The notes: generated by a model not told the origin, from the letters alone. DNA of 64,000 bases from JAUYQR01 sp050632395 (GCF_050632395.1 NZ_CP192600.1:3162001-3226000); one strand, 5' to 3'. Positions 25,541-34,979 are shown, counted from the first letter of the stretch. Translations and numbers: made by a program.

Positions 25541-26490
25541 CAGCGCATTTCCCCGCTCAGGTAGGCAAAGTGGATCGCGTTCGCCAACACCGCCGTATCG
25601 TCGATGAAGCGCGTCAAGTATTCATGCAGCCCCTCGTCGAAGATCCCCTCCACCGTCGTCGCGAGTATCCCCGCCATCAGGTCTTTCGCCCGCACCTGCG
25701 CCTCAGTCTCGCGCCCGTAGGCTGTGGCCAGCCGCCCCAGATGGTTCGCCATCCCGGCGACGCAGGTGGTCAGCGAGCGCGGGCATTGCGGGTTCAGGAT
25801 CAGGAAGTCGGCGATCTTGCCCGCCGTTACCTCGCCACCATACGCCCAGTGAAACGCCCGGTGCGACCCCATCGCGCGGAGCAGCGTGGTCCACTGGTAG
25901 TTATCAAGGCCGGAGCCCACGAAATCCACCCTTGGCAGAAGGACGTAGTACTTCACGTCCATCAGACGCGCGGTGTTGTCGGCGCGTTCCAGATAGTAGC
26001 CGATGTTCAGGAAATTATACCCGTCGTTGCGCAGAAGCGTGGCGTCGATCGCACCGCGCACCATCGCGGCATGGCGCATCACCCATTCGGTCAACCGGCT
26101 CAGTTCAAGTTCCGACCGCGCCCGCCGCTCCAGTGCCTTCAACTCCTGAAACGCGGTGTTCAGCGCGTCCCACACCTGTGCTGTCAGCGCGGTGCGCACG
26201 ATCCGCCCGTTTTCCCGCGCCGCCGTGATGCAGCTTGCCACCGACGACGGGTTGTCGTGGTCAAAGAACAGCCAGCTTTCGATGTTGCGCTGGATCGGGT
26301 CGCCGTATTTCTTGGCAAACCCCTCCGCCATCCCGGCGGCCTGCAACAGGCTGTCCCATTCGCTGCGGTAGCCATGCGCCGAGGGGATCAGGCTGATCCG
26401 GCTCCCCACCTCCAGGAGCCGCGCCGAAGTATCGGCCCGCTCCATGTAGCGCGCGATCCAGTATAGGTTGTCGGCGGTCCGGCTCAGCAT
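25540..26490 (-). CDS. Alpha-E domain protein of the Anbu operon
   Basis: 316 residues, all-helical DUF403/Alpha-E family. MLSRTADNLYWIARYMERADTSARLLEV and YYLERADNTARLMDVKYYVL are the repeated YxERAxxxAR signatures. The biochemical role is not firmly known to me; it always travels with a circularly permuted ATP-grasp protein and often with Anbu. Only 10 bases separate it from the ATP-grasp gene. Confidence 0.92.
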   Translation of the reverse strand: MLSRTADNLYWIARYMERADTSARLLEVGSRISLIPSAHGYRSEWDSLLQAAGMAEGFAKKYGDPIQRNIESWLFFDHDNPSSVASCITAARENGRIVRTALTAQVWDALNTAFQELKALERRARSELELSRLTEWVMRHAAMVRGAIDATLLRNDGYNFLNIGYYLERADNTARLMDVKYYVLLPRVDFVGSGLDNYQWTTLLRAMGSHRAFHWAYGGEVTAGKIADFLILNPQCPRSLTTCVAGMANHLGRLATAYGRETEAQVRAKDLMAGILATTVEGIFDEGLHEYLTRFIDDTAVLANAIHFAYLSGEMR

Positions 26491-26500
26491 GGCAAAACCC

Positions 26501-27913
26501 TCATTCCGCCAGCACCCACGTATCCTTGACCCCGCCGCCCTGCGACGAGTTCACGACCAGCGATCCCTCCTTCAGCGCCACACGTGTCAGCCCCCCCGGC
26601 ACCAGTTCGATCCGCTCGCCCACCAGGCAATAGGGCCGCAGGTCCACATGCCGTGGCGCGACGCCCTCCTCGACAAAGCTTGGCACCGTCGACAGGGCCA
26701 GCGTCGGCTGCGCGATGTAGTTCGACGGGTTGTCGATGATCTTGGCCCGGAACGCCTCCACCTCGGCGCGGTCCGACTTGGGCCCGACCAGCATCCCGTA
26801 CCCACCTGACCCGTGCACTTCCTTCACCACCAGTTCGGGCAGCTTTTCCAGCACGTATTTCAGGTCGTCCGACTTGCCGCATTGCCATGTCGGCACGTTT
26901 TTCAGGATCGGCTCCTCGCCGAGATAGAACCGGATCATCTCGGGCACATAGCAATAGACCGCCTTGTCATCGGCCACCCCTGCCCCCGGTGCGGAACAGA
27001 TCGACACCCCGCCCGACCGGTAGACATCCATCAACCCCGGTATCCCCAGCATCGAATCCGGCTTGAAGCACAGCGGGTCGATGTAGGCGTCGTCGATCCG
27101 CCGATAGATCACGTCCACCCTGCGTGGGCCTTCCGTGGTGCGCATCCAGACATATTCGCCGTCGACGAACAGATCCTGCCCCTCGACCAGTTCGACCCCC
27201 ATCAGGTCGGCAAGGAAACTGTGCTCGTAATAGGCGCTGTTGAAATGCCCCGGCGTCAGGATCACCACCGTCGGCTCGCCCGTGCATTTCTTCGGTGCCA
27301 CGCTCGCCAACGTGCGGCGCAACTTCTCGGGGTAGGTATCCACCGGCTCGATCCGGTTTTCGCGGAACAGGTCCGGGAACATCCGCATCATGATCTCGCG
27401 GTTTTCCAGCATGTAGCTGACACCCGAAGGCGTGCGGCAGTTGTCCTCCAGCACAAAGAAATCATCCGGGCCAGTGCGCACCAGATCGATCCCGACGATG
27501 TGGGAATATACCCCCTTGGGCGGCACGATCCCCGCAACGGCCTTTTCATAGGCCTCGTTCTGGTAGACCAGACGCGCCGGTATCCGCCCCGCCCGCACGA
27601 TCTCGCCCCGGCCATAGACATCGACCAGAAACGCATTCAACGCCCGCGCCCGCTGTTTGATCCCCCGCTCCAGCCGCGACCATTCCGCCCCGGAGAATAC
27701 CCGCGGGAACATGTCGAACGGGATCAGCCGGTCTGGATCGCCGCCCTCGCCATAGACCGCGAAGGTGATGCCGATGCGCCGGAACAACGCCTCCGCCTCG
27801 GCCTGCTTCAGGTGGCGCAATTCCTGTGGCATCGCGCGAACCCAGTCTTCCAGCCGCGCATAGGGCGGCCTGACACCGCTGCCCTGAAACATCTCGTTGA
27901 AGGTGGGGGTCAC
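26501..27913 (-). CDS. Circularly permuted ATP-grasp type 2 peptide ligase
   Basis: 470 residues (DUF404/DUF407 type). Visible signatures: RIPARLVYQNEAYEKA, DFFVLEDNCRTPSGVSYMLENR, VVILTPGHFNSAYYEHSFLA, GEYVWMRTTEGPRRVDVIYRR, and KEVHGSGGYGMLVGP near 370 as the ATP-binding glycine loop. ATP-grasp ligases form amide bonds, and this is the presumed synthetic enzyme of the Anbu system. It is the first gene of the operon; a candidate promoter lies 75-103 bases upstream. Confidence 0.92.
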   Translation of the reverse strand: MTPTFNEMFQGSGVRPPYARLEDWVRAMPQELRHLKQAEAEALFRRIGITFAVYGEGGDPDRLIPFDMFPRVFSGAEWSRLERGIKQRARALNAFLVDVYGRGEIVRAGRIPARLVYQNEAYEKAVAGIVPPKGVYSHIVGIDLVRTGPDDFFVLEDNCRTPSGVSYMLENREIMMRMFPDLFRENRIEPVDTYPEKLRRTLASVAPKKCTGEPTVVILTPGHFNSAYYEHSFLADLMGVELVEGQDLFVDGEYVWMRTTEGPRRVDVIYRRIDDAYIDPLCFKPDSMLGIPGLMDVYRSGGVSICSAPGAGVADDKAVYCYVPEMIRFYLGEEPILKNVPTWQCGKSDDLKYVLEKLPELVVKEVHGSGGYGMLVGPKSDRAEVEAFRAKIIDNPSNYIAQPTLALSTVPSFVEEGVAPRHVDLRPYCLVGERIELVPGGLTRVALKEGSLVVNSSQGGGVKDTWVLAE

Positions 27914-27987
27914 ATCGCCTCCGTCCTGCTCGTCTGGCTGTCACTAGATCAGCCGTTTCCCGTGCGGGGAAGAGTGAACTGCACGTT

Positions 27988-28016
27988 TTCTAAGTGCCAA
28001 TCGCCAAAGCGCACAA
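27988..28016 (-). promoter_or_regulatory. Candidate promoter of the Anbu operon
   Basis: Minus strand TTGTGC (28016-28011), 17-bp spacer, TTAGAA (27993-27988). Located 75 bases before the ATP-grasp start codon in the gap after the GT61 gene. By-eye match only. Confidence 0.35.
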
Positions 28017-28068
28017 GAAACGGGCAAGCGTCGCCAGTGGGACCAGTGCGACATACCCGCACCCCACC

Positions 28069-29262
28069 TTACAGCAAGGCAAGCTCGGGCCGCGTCGACA
28101 GCAAGCCCGCGCTCACCTCGTCCCACGGGTATTCCGCGCCCGCCCCGTCCTTGATCCAGTCGGCAGCACCGCTAAGCCGGCCTTGCCCGCCGCGAAACCC
28201 AGACTCCGCCAGATCGGCCCAGACCTCGCTCAGATCAAGCAGCACCGCAGGCTTTCGGCCCAGCGGACCCTTGCCTGAAAACCCACCGACCCGGCGGTCG
28301 ATCACCGTCAGGGCGGCCCGGTCGAAACTCTTGAACCACAACCGAAAGATCGGATGCCACGGGCGGCGCAGGATGATGGCTGCCGACTGCTCAGGTTTCG
28401 CGAAAAGCGACCACAGATGCATGGCAGAGCCGTCCGCAAAGATCAGCCTGCCGGCGCGCTGGTAGGCGGCGATCTGGTCGGGCACCGAAAGCGTCTCGGG
28501 GTGGATCACGCGGTAACCTTCGCCCGCCAGCGCCGCCTCAAGGGCGGCCTCCTCCAGATATTGTTCGAAACGCGGGCCAAGCCGGCTGCGGCTTACGTAG
28601 ACCTTGAAGCCAGAATCGACCGTCACGGGCGGTGCCACACGTGCCAGCCACTCCAGATACCGAATGTCGGCGGCTGGCTTGCGTTCAAGGTTCATCAGTT
28701 CGGCGCCGAGATGCAGCTTTCGCACCCGTGTCGGTTGCCGCAGCAGGATCAACGGGTTGGTGATGCCAATTGTCCGCAACAGATCGACAAAATAACCCGG
28801 TATCCGGTCAAGGCCGGGGTTGGCGTTCACAAACAGGATCGGCAGGTCCGCATCCACCTGCTCTACCACCCACAGACGACCGATGGATTGCGTCACGACG
28901 TGCCCGAACTGCGGCCCGATGATGCCGCCGAAGATGGCCTCGGCGTCCATATCCGCAGGCGGGGTGTCCAGATCGGAAATGCTGATCGGATAGGTCCAGC
29001 GGTGGCGGTACATGCCTGCCCCACCTTCGGGCACCGTATCGTCCGCCGCGCGCACCCCGATACCTTTCAGCGCTACCCTGCCCAGCGCCGGGTCCGACCG
29101 GCTATCCGGCGGATGGTCAAGCAGCGTCGCCGCCCCGGCCATAACCCAGGCATTGTCCAGGGTCGCGAAACCCGGGCTCACCTTGCCACCACCAAACCGT
29201 TGACCATCTCGCCACCCTTCGCCGCCGCCAAACTCTAACCACGCTCCAGAGTCGGCTCGCAA
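28069..29262 (-). CDS. Glycosyltransferase family 61 protein
   Basis: 397 residues. The C-terminal DUF563/GT61 core is visible: KVYVSRSRLGPRF, then GYRVIHPETLSVPDQIAAYQ and GSAMHLWSLF. Members transfer pentoses or hexosamines to surface or cell-wall glycans. No signal peptide; cytoplasmic. No other glycan gene is adjacent (the nonulosonate locus is 20 kb away). It precedes the Anbu operon on the same strand with a 155-base gap. Confidence 0.8.
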   Translation of the reverse strand: MRADSGAWLEFGGGEGWRDGQRFGGGKVSPGFATLDNAWVMAGAATLLDHPPDSRSDPALGRVALKGIGVRAADDTVPEGGAGMYRHRWTYPISISDLDTPPADMDAEAIFGGIIGPQFGHVVTQSIGRLWVVEQVDADLPILFVNANPGLDRIPGYFVDLLRTIGITNPLILLRQPTRVRKLHLGAELMNLERKPAADIRYLEWLARVAPPVTVDSGFKVYVSRSRLGPRFEQYLEEAALEAALAGEGYRVIHPETLSVPDQIAAYQRAGRLIFADGSAMHLWSLFAKPEQSAAIILRRPWHPIFRLWFKSFDRAALTVIDRRVGGFSGKGPLGRKPAVLLDLSEVWADLAESGFRGGQGRLSGAADWIKDGAGAEYPWDEVSAGLLSTRPELALL

Positions 29263-29329
29263 CGCCTTTCGACCGGCAAGTCCCTGCCGAAGCTCTTGTG
29301 CAGCAGCCCCGCCGCACTACCCTTCAAAC

Positions 29330-30331
29330 ATGGCAAACGTCCTCACCTTCACCGACAGCGGCATCTACTGCCCGGCGGGCGATTTCCACGTCGACCCGTG
29401 GCGCCCGGTGGCCCGCGCCCTCATCACCCACGGCCACTCCGACCACGCCCGCTGGGGGATGGGGTCCTACCTCGCCACCGATCAGGCGCTGCCGATAATC
29501 CGCAAACGGCTGGGCGAGATCACCGCCGAAGGCATCCCCTACGGCCAGCGCCGCCAGATCGGCAGCGCCACCGTCTCCTTCCACCCCGCCGGCCACGTCC
29601 CCGGTTCCGCCCAGATCAGGGTCGAGGTGGCGGGCGAGGTCTGGGTCGTCTCGGGCGATTACAAGACCGAACCCGACGGCCTCGCCGAACAGTTCGAGCC
29701 GGTCCCCTGCCACGCCTTCATCTCCGAATGCACGTTCGGCCTGCCCGTCTTCCGGTGGCAGCCGCAGCCCCTGATCATGAAGCAGATCGCCCGCTGGTGG
29801 GAGGCGAACGCCGCCGAAGGCAAGACCTCGATCCTCGGCGCTTATTCCTTCGGCAAGGCGCAGCGCCTGATGGCTGGCCTGCCCGCACTCGGCCCGATCC
29901 TCACCCACGGCGCGGTGGAGGAGATCACCTCGATCCTCCGCGCCCAGGGCTACCCCCTGCCCGACACCATCCGCGTCACGCCCGAGGTCACCGCCAAAAC
30001 CCATCCCGGTGCCATCGTCATCGCCCCGCCCGCCGCCCTCGGCTCGGCTTGGGCGGGCCGCTTCGGCCCATCGGACGAAGCCTTCGCCTCGGGCTGGATG
30101 GCGGTGCGCGGCATCCGCCGCCGCCGCAGCCTTGGCACCGGATTTGCCCTGTCCGACCACGCTGACTGGGATGGCCTGAACACCGCCATCCACGCTACCG
30201 GCGCCAGCCGCGTGTTCGTCACCCACGGCTACACCGCGCCTTTCCGCCATTGGCTGGAAACCCAAGGCTACGACGCGGGCATCGTAGACACCCGCTTCAC
30301 CGGTGACGACGTCGAGGAGGCCGAGGCATGA
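29330..30331 (+). CDS. Ligase-associated DNA exonuclease (MBL/beta-CASP fold)
   Basis: 333 residues. The metal motif HGHSDHAR (HxHxDH) is at about 34-41, SGDYKTEPDGL supplies the next aspartate, and SDHADWDGL and THGY complete the beta-CASP set. It matches the TIGR04122 group that is encoded next to a group of ATP-dependent DNA ligases and presumably trims DNA ends. Its stop overlaps the ligase ATG (ATGA), so the two are translated together. Confidence 0.9.
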   Translation: MANVLTFTDSGIYCPAGDFHVDPWRPVARALITHGHSDHARWGMGSYLATDQALPIIRKRLGEITAEGIPYGQRRQIGSATVSFHPAGHVPGSAQIRVEVAGEVWVVSGDYKTEPDGLAEQFEPVPCHAFISECTFGLPVFRWQPQPLIMKQIARWWEANAAEGKTSILGAYSFGKAQRLMAGLPALGPILTHGAVEEITSILRAQGYPLPDTIRVTPEVTAKTHPGAIVIAPPAALGSAWAGRFGPSDEAFASGWMAVRGIRRRRSLGTGFALSDHADWDGLNTAIHATGASRVFVTHGYTAPFRHWLETQGYDAGIVDTRFTGDDVEEAEA

Positions 30332-31953
30332 AGACCTTCGCCACCCTCTTCTCGGCCCTCGACAGCACGACGAAGACGGGCGAGAAGACCGCCGCCCTGA
30401 CCGCCTATTTCCGCACCGCGCCCCAGGCGGACCGGGTCTGGACCATCGCCCTTCTGACAGGCCGCCGCCCGAAGCGCGCGGTCAACGCCACCGAACTTCG
30501 CCTCTGGGCGGCCGAGGTGGCGGGCATCCCCGACTGGCTGTTCGAGGAAAGCTACACCATCGTCGGCGACCTTGCCGAAACCATCGCTCTTGTCCTGCCG
30601 CCTGCGCTTGGCACCGACAGCCCCAGCCTTGCCGACACGATCACCGCGCTTCTTCGGCTGACCGGCCAGCGCGCCGACACCCGCCGCGCCGCCGTGCTGG
30701 AGGCTTGGCGCACCCTGCCGCCCGTGGAACGCTTCCTGTTCAACAAGCTTATCACCGGCGGCTTTCGGATGGGTGTAGCGCAGGGCCTGCTGACACGCGC
30801 GCTCAGTCTTGCGACCGGGGTAGAAGAGGCAACCCTCGCCCACCGCCTGATGGGCAACTGGGATCCCGCCCGCACCCGGTTCGACGACCTGATCGGCGGC
30901 GACGCGGGCGGCGATGCGCGCCCCTATCCCTTTGCGCTGGCCAGCCAGCTCGAGGCCGCGCCCGACACCCTCGGGGCGCCCGCTGACTGGGTGGCCGAAT
31001 GGAAATGGGACGGCATCCGCGGCCAGCTGATCCACCGCCCCGGCGCCTTTGCGCTGTGGTCGCGGGGCGAGGAACTGATCAACGACCGCTTCCCCGAGTT
31101 CGCCACCCTGACGGATTTCCTTCCCGACGGCACCGTGATCGACGCCGAGATCGTCGCGTGGGGCGGCACCCGTCCCCTGCCCTTCGCCGCCTTGCAAAAA
31201 CGCATCGGCCGCAAGACCGTGCCGAAAAGCCTGCTCGCCAGCGCCCCCGCCCACCTGCTGGCCTATGACCTTCTGGAAGACGCCGGCACCGACCTGCGCG
31301 CAGCCCCCCTGTCCTTTCGCCGGGCGCGGCTGACCGAGATGATCGCCGCCCTGCCGCCCGGCCTTCCCTTGTCGCTGTCGCCCGCGCTGACCTTTGACAC
31401 CTGGGACGCGCTCGCCGCCACCCGCGCCACCGCCCGCACCGAAGAGGCCGAAGGCTTGATGCTGAAGCGCGCGACCTCGGTCTACCACGCGGGCCGCAAG
31501 CGCGGCGACTGGTGGAAATGGAAGCTCGACCCCTGGTCAATCGATGCGGTGATGCTTTACGCTCAGGCCGGCCACGGGAGGCGGGCGAACCTTTTTACCG
31601 ACTTCACCTTCGGCATCCGTGACGGCAACGACCTTGTGCCGTTCACCAAGGCCTATTCCGGCCTGACCGACGCCGAGTTCGCCGAAATCACCCGCTGGGT
31701 GCAATCGCACACGCTGGAACGCTTTGGCCCCGTCAGAAAGGTGCCCGCCGACCTTGTGTTCGAGATCGCCTTCGAAGGCATCCAGGAAAGCCCGCGCCAC
31801 AAGTCCGGCATCGCTCTTCGGTTCCCGCGCATGGTGCGCTGGCGGCGCGACAAGGGCGTGGCGGACATCGATAGCATCGCGTCCCTGCGGGCGCTCTTGC
31901 GGACAGCGCCGGAGGGGCTGTCTGCCCCTCCGGACCTCCCCGAGGATATTTGA
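30328..31953 (+). CDS. ATP-dependent DNA ligase (ligase/exonuclease pair)
   Basis: 541 residues. N-terminal DNA-binding domain, then the adenylation domain with the active lysine in EWKWDGIRGQLI (KxDG; near residue 227), motif III-like LYDL/AYDLLE, and motif V in EGLMLKR, then an OB domain. It belongs to the TIGR04120-type ligases coupled to an MBL exonuclease. The usual further partners, an Lhr-like helicase and a PdeM-type phosphoesterase, do not follow here. The last 15 codons are formed by a hairpin repeat (31909-31951). Confidence 0.92.
   Translation: MKTFATLFSALDSTTKTGEKTAALTAYFRTAPQADRVWTIALLTGRRPKRAVNATELRLWAAEVAGIPDWLFEESYTIVGDLAETIALVLPPALGTDSPSLADTITALLRLTGQRADTRRAAVLEAWRTLPPVERFLFNKLITGGFRMGVAQGLLTRALSLATGVEEATLAHRLMGNWDPARTRFDDLIGGDAGGDARPYPFALASQLEAAPDTLGAPADWVAEWKWDGIRGQLIHRPGAFALWSRGEELINDRFPEFATLTDFLPDGTVIDAEIVAWGGTRPLPFAALQKRIGRKTVPKSLLASAPAHLLAYDLLEDAGTDLRAAPLSFRRARLTEMIAALPPGLPLSLSPALTFDTWDALAATRATARTEEAEGLMLKRATSVYHAGRKRGDWWKWKLDPWSIDAVMLYAQAGHGRRANLFTDFTFGIRDGNDLVPFTKAYSGLTDAEFAEITRWVQSHTLERFGPVRKVPADLVFEIAFEGIQESPRHKSGIALRFPRMVRWRRDKGVADIDSIASLRALLRTAPEGLSAPPDLPEDI
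31909..31951 (+). repeat. Hairpin-plus-GGATATTT repeat, copy 2
   Basis: Hairpin CCGGAGGGGC-TGTCT-GCCCCTCCGG (10-bp perfect stem) followed directly by ACCTCCCCGAGGATATTT. The last codons and stop of the DNA ligase lie inside it. Same design as 17588-17628 on the other strand. Confidence 0.65.
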
Positions 31954-32033
31954 GAAGGGGAAAGCCCTTGCAGCCTTGCAGCAGGCCGGCCTTCGACCCT
32001 AGATGACCCATACACCAGACCGATGAGGACGCC

Positions 32034-33854
32034 ATGACCCTGCCACGCCCCGTTTTCGACGCGAACGCCACCGGTGGAGGCTTCGGCTCCCTGCCCGATT
32101 GGGACCTGACCGACCTTTACCCCAGCCCCGACGCGCCCGAATTCGCCCGCGACATGGCCTGGCTGGAAAAAGCATGCACCGATTTCGCCGCTACCTACGA
32201 AGGCAAGCTGGCGACGCTGGACGCGCCTGCGATGCTGGACTGTATCGTGGCGAACGAGAAGATCGACATCACCGCCGGGCGGATCATGTCTTACGCGGGC
32301 CTGCGTTATTACCAGAACACGATGGACAGCGACCGCGCCAAATTCATGGCCGACGCGCAGGACAAGGTGACCACCTTAACGACGCCCCTCGTGTTCTTCA
32401 GCCTTGAATTCAACCGGCTGGACGATGACCATCTCGCGCGTCTTATGGCCGCCAACGCGGCCCTCGCCCGCTACAAGCCGGTGTTCGACCGGATGCGCGC
32501 GATGCGCCCGCATCAGTTGTCGGACGAACTGGAACGCTTCCTGCATGACGAAAGCGTCGTAGGTGCCGCCGCGTGGAACCGGCTGTTCGACGAGACGATG
32601 GCGGGCCTGATGTTCGACGTGGCGGGCGAGGAGGAACCCCTCAACCTTGAAGCCACGCTGAACCTTCTGACCGACCAGACACGCACCAAGCGCGAGGCGG
32701 CGGCACGGGCGCTGGCCGTGGTCTTTGACCGCCACATCAAGCTGTTCGCGCGCGTCCACAACACGCTGGCCAAGGAAAAGGAAATCCACGACCGCTGGCG
32801 CAAGATGCCATCGCCGCAGCATGGCCGGCATCTGGCGAACCACGTCGAGCCGGAGGTGGTCGAGGCGCTGCGCAATGCCGTGGTCGCGGCCTACCCGAAG
32901 CTTTCCCATCGCTACTACCGGCTGAAGGCGAAGTGGATGGGGCTGGAGAAGCTGCAGGTCTGGGACCGCAACGCCCCCCTGCCGACGGAAGCGCCCAAGC
33001 TGGTCGACTGGCCCACCGCGACGGCAACGGTGATGGACGCCTATGCGGCCTTCGACCCGCGGATGGCCGACCTTGCCAAGCCGTTCTTCGAGAAGGGCTG
33101 GATCGACGCCGGGGTAAAGCCCGGAAAGGCGCCCGGCGCCTTCGCCCACCCGACCGTCACCACCGTGCACCCTTACGTCATGCTCAATTACCTCGGCAAA
33201 CCGCGCGACGTGATGACCTTGGCGCATGAACTGGGCCACGGCGTGCATCAGGTGCTGGCCGCGGGGCAAGGCGAACTTCTGTCCTCAACCCCCCTCACCT
33301 TGGCCGAAACCGCCAGCGTCTTTGGCGAGATGCTGACCTTCCGCAAGCTTCTGGATGCAGCCAAGACACCCTCCGAACGCAAGACCCTGCTGGCCGGCAA
33401 GGTCGAGGACATGATCAACACCGTCGTGCGCCAGATCGCCTTCTACGACTTCGAATGCAAGCTGCACGCCGCCCGCGCCCAAGGCGAGTTGACGCCCGAC
33501 GATATCAACGCGCTGTGGATGAGCATCCAGGCACAATCCCTTGGCGACGCTTTCGAATTCATGGACGGGTATGAAACCTTCTGGGCCTATATCCCGCACT
33601 TCGTGCATTCGCCCTTCTACGTTTACGCCTATGCCTTCGGCGACGGGTTGGTGAACGCGCTTTACGCGGCCTACCAGTCCGGCCTGCCGGGGTTCGAGGA
33701 AAAGTACTTCGACATGCTGAAGGCAGGCGGCTCCAAGCACCACAAGGAACTGCTCGCCCCCTTCGGCCTTGATGCCTCGGACCCGAGGTTCTGGGATCAG
33801 GGCCTCAGCATGATCGCGGGCTTCATCGACGAACTGGAGGCGATGGAGGCCTGA
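32034..33854 (+). CDS. pepF: M3 family oligoendopeptidase F
   Basis: 606 residues. The zinc motif HELGHGVHQ (HExxH) is near residue 399, with the downstream glutamate in LAETASVFGEM. The N-terminal GSLPDWDLTDLYPSPDAPE is typical of PepF. It cleaves short cytoplasmic oligopeptides during protein turnover. It lies 80 bases after the ligase gene; the hairpin repeat between them suggests separate transcripts. Converges end to end with the S1C protease gene with no gap. Confidence 0.95.
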   Translation: MTLPRPVFDANATGGGFGSLPDWDLTDLYPSPDAPEFARDMAWLEKACTDFAATYEGKLATLDAPAMLDCIVANEKIDITAGRIMSYAGLRYYQNTMDSDRAKFMADAQDKVTTLTTPLVFFSLEFNRLDDDHLARLMAANAALARYKPVFDRMRAMRPHQLSDELERFLHDESVVGAAAWNRLFDETMAGLMFDVAGEEEPLNLEATLNLLTDQTRTKREAAARALAVVFDRHIKLFARVHNTLAKEKEIHDRWRKMPSPQHGRHLANHVEPEVVEALRNAVVAAYPKLSHRYYRLKAKWMGLEKLQVWDRNAPLPTEAPKLVDWPTATATVMDAYAAFDPRMADLAKPFFEKGWIDAGVKPGKAPGAFAHPTVTTVHPYVMLNYLGKPRDVMTLAHELGHGVHQVLAAGQGELLSSTPLTLAETASVFGEMLTFRKLLDAAKTPSERKTLLAGKVEDMINTVVRQIAFYDFECKLHAARAQGELTPDDINALWMSIQAQSLGDAFEFMDGYETFWAYIPHFVHSPFYVYAYAFGDGLVNALYAAYQSGLPGFEEKYFDMLKAGGSKHHKELLAPFGLDASDPRFWDQGLSMIAGFIDELEAMEA

Positions 33855-34979
33855 TCAGCGGCCCAACTGCCGGAATTGGTCCAGATCGGCTTCCATGATA
33901 GGGCGTTCCTTCAGGATGACGCTGGCAGACATGGTGTCGGGGCCGCGCTTGTAAACGATCGTGACGGTTTCGCCGACGGCGAGATTGCGCACGACATCAA
34001 GTGCGGTCGTCAAATCGGTGATCGGCACGCCATTGACCTCGGTAATGATGTCGCCGCCGATCAGGAAGGGATGGCCGCCGAACTGCACCGGAAAGTCGCC
34101 ACCCACCAAGCCGATCTCGTCGGCGGCGCTGCCGGGTTCGATGGTTTCGACAAGAAAACCGCGATACTCGTCCCAAAGGTCCGGCGGGATGCCCAGAATG
34201 GCCAGCACCGGCGGTTCGACCATCTGGCCATAAATCCCGTGCCATGCCCGCGCGACATGGCCCGTCGCCGCGATTTCCTTGACGATGGGCGCCAGTACAT
34301 CGACCGGAAGCGCAAAGGCGATGTTTTCCGCCAGCCCGGGCTCAGACGCCCGGCTCACCAGGCCGATGACGCGCCCGCAATCATCCAGAAGCGGCCCGCC
34401 GGAATTGCCTGAATTGACCGTGGCGTCCGTCTGCACAAACGGGCTAAGCCAGCTGCTGGTCGAATCTCCCAGCACCCGCCCGGTTCCCGTCACGATGCCG
34501 TGGGTGATCGTCTTGCCGATCCCGCGCGGAAACCCGATCGCAAAGACATCCTGCCCGACTTTGGTTGTCCCTGTCGGCGCGGGCTCCAGCGGGTCGGCAG
34601 TCGCCATCAGAAACGGGACGTTCAGCACGGCAATGTCAAGCAGCGGGTCGATCCCCAGAATTTCCGCGCCCCAGTATCCTGTGCCGTCAAACACATCGAC
34701 CCGCTGGGCATCCGCGATCACATGATAATTGGTGACGACCACGCCCTCCCCGAAAAGAAAGCCGGTCCCGAGGCTGTATTGCATGCGGTCGCGCACCCGG
34801 AAGGGATTGATCGCATCCGCGAAAATCTCGACCACCTTCGGTTCGGCCATCTCATAGACCGCTTCCGCCGACAGCTTGCATCGCTCGGTTTGGGCGCCTG
34901 CATCGCCGCCAGAAAAGATCAGGCTGAACCCGCCGGTCGCCAGCAAGGCGCTGGCGCGCCACAGAAATCCTGAACGCAT
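33855..34979 (-). CDS. Exported S1C trypsin-like protease with PDZ domain (DegP/HtrA-like)
   Basis: 374 residues from the ATG at 34979, preceded by GGGGAT. A signal peptide ends near GGDAGAQ. The catalytic triad is present: His in VVTNYHVIADAQ, Asp in LLDIAVLNV, Ser in NSGNSGGPLLDD. One PDZ domain follows (GGDIITEVNGVPITDL). Shorter than DegP, which has two PDZ domains, so nearer to DegS/HtrA-like envelope quality-control proteases; no membrane anchor beyond the signal. The stop abuts the pepF stop. Confidence 0.87.
   Translation of the reverse strand: MRSGFLWRASALLATGGFSLIFSGGDAGAQTERCKLSAEAVYEMAEPKVVEIFADAINPFRVRDRMQYSLGTGFLFGEGVVVTNYHVIADAQRVDVFDGTGYWGAEILGIDPLLDIAVLNVPFLMATADPLEPAPTGTTKVGQDVFAIGFPRGIGKTITHGIVTGTGRVLGDSTSSWLSPFVQTDATVNSGNSGGPLLDDCGRVIGLVSRASEPGLAENIAFALPVDVLAPIVKEIAATGHVARAWHGIYGQMVEPPVLAILGIPPDLWDEYRGFLVETIEPGSAADEIGLVGGDFPVQFGGHPFLIGGDIITEVNGVPITDLTTALDVVRNLAVGETVTIVYKRGPDTMSASVILKERPIMEADLDQFRQLGR

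Noticed and set aside
26813..28465. A 550-codon plus-strand open frame
   Set aside because: Antisense to the ATP-grasp and GT61 genes; His/Arg/Asp/Pro-rich composition is typical of a shadow frame.
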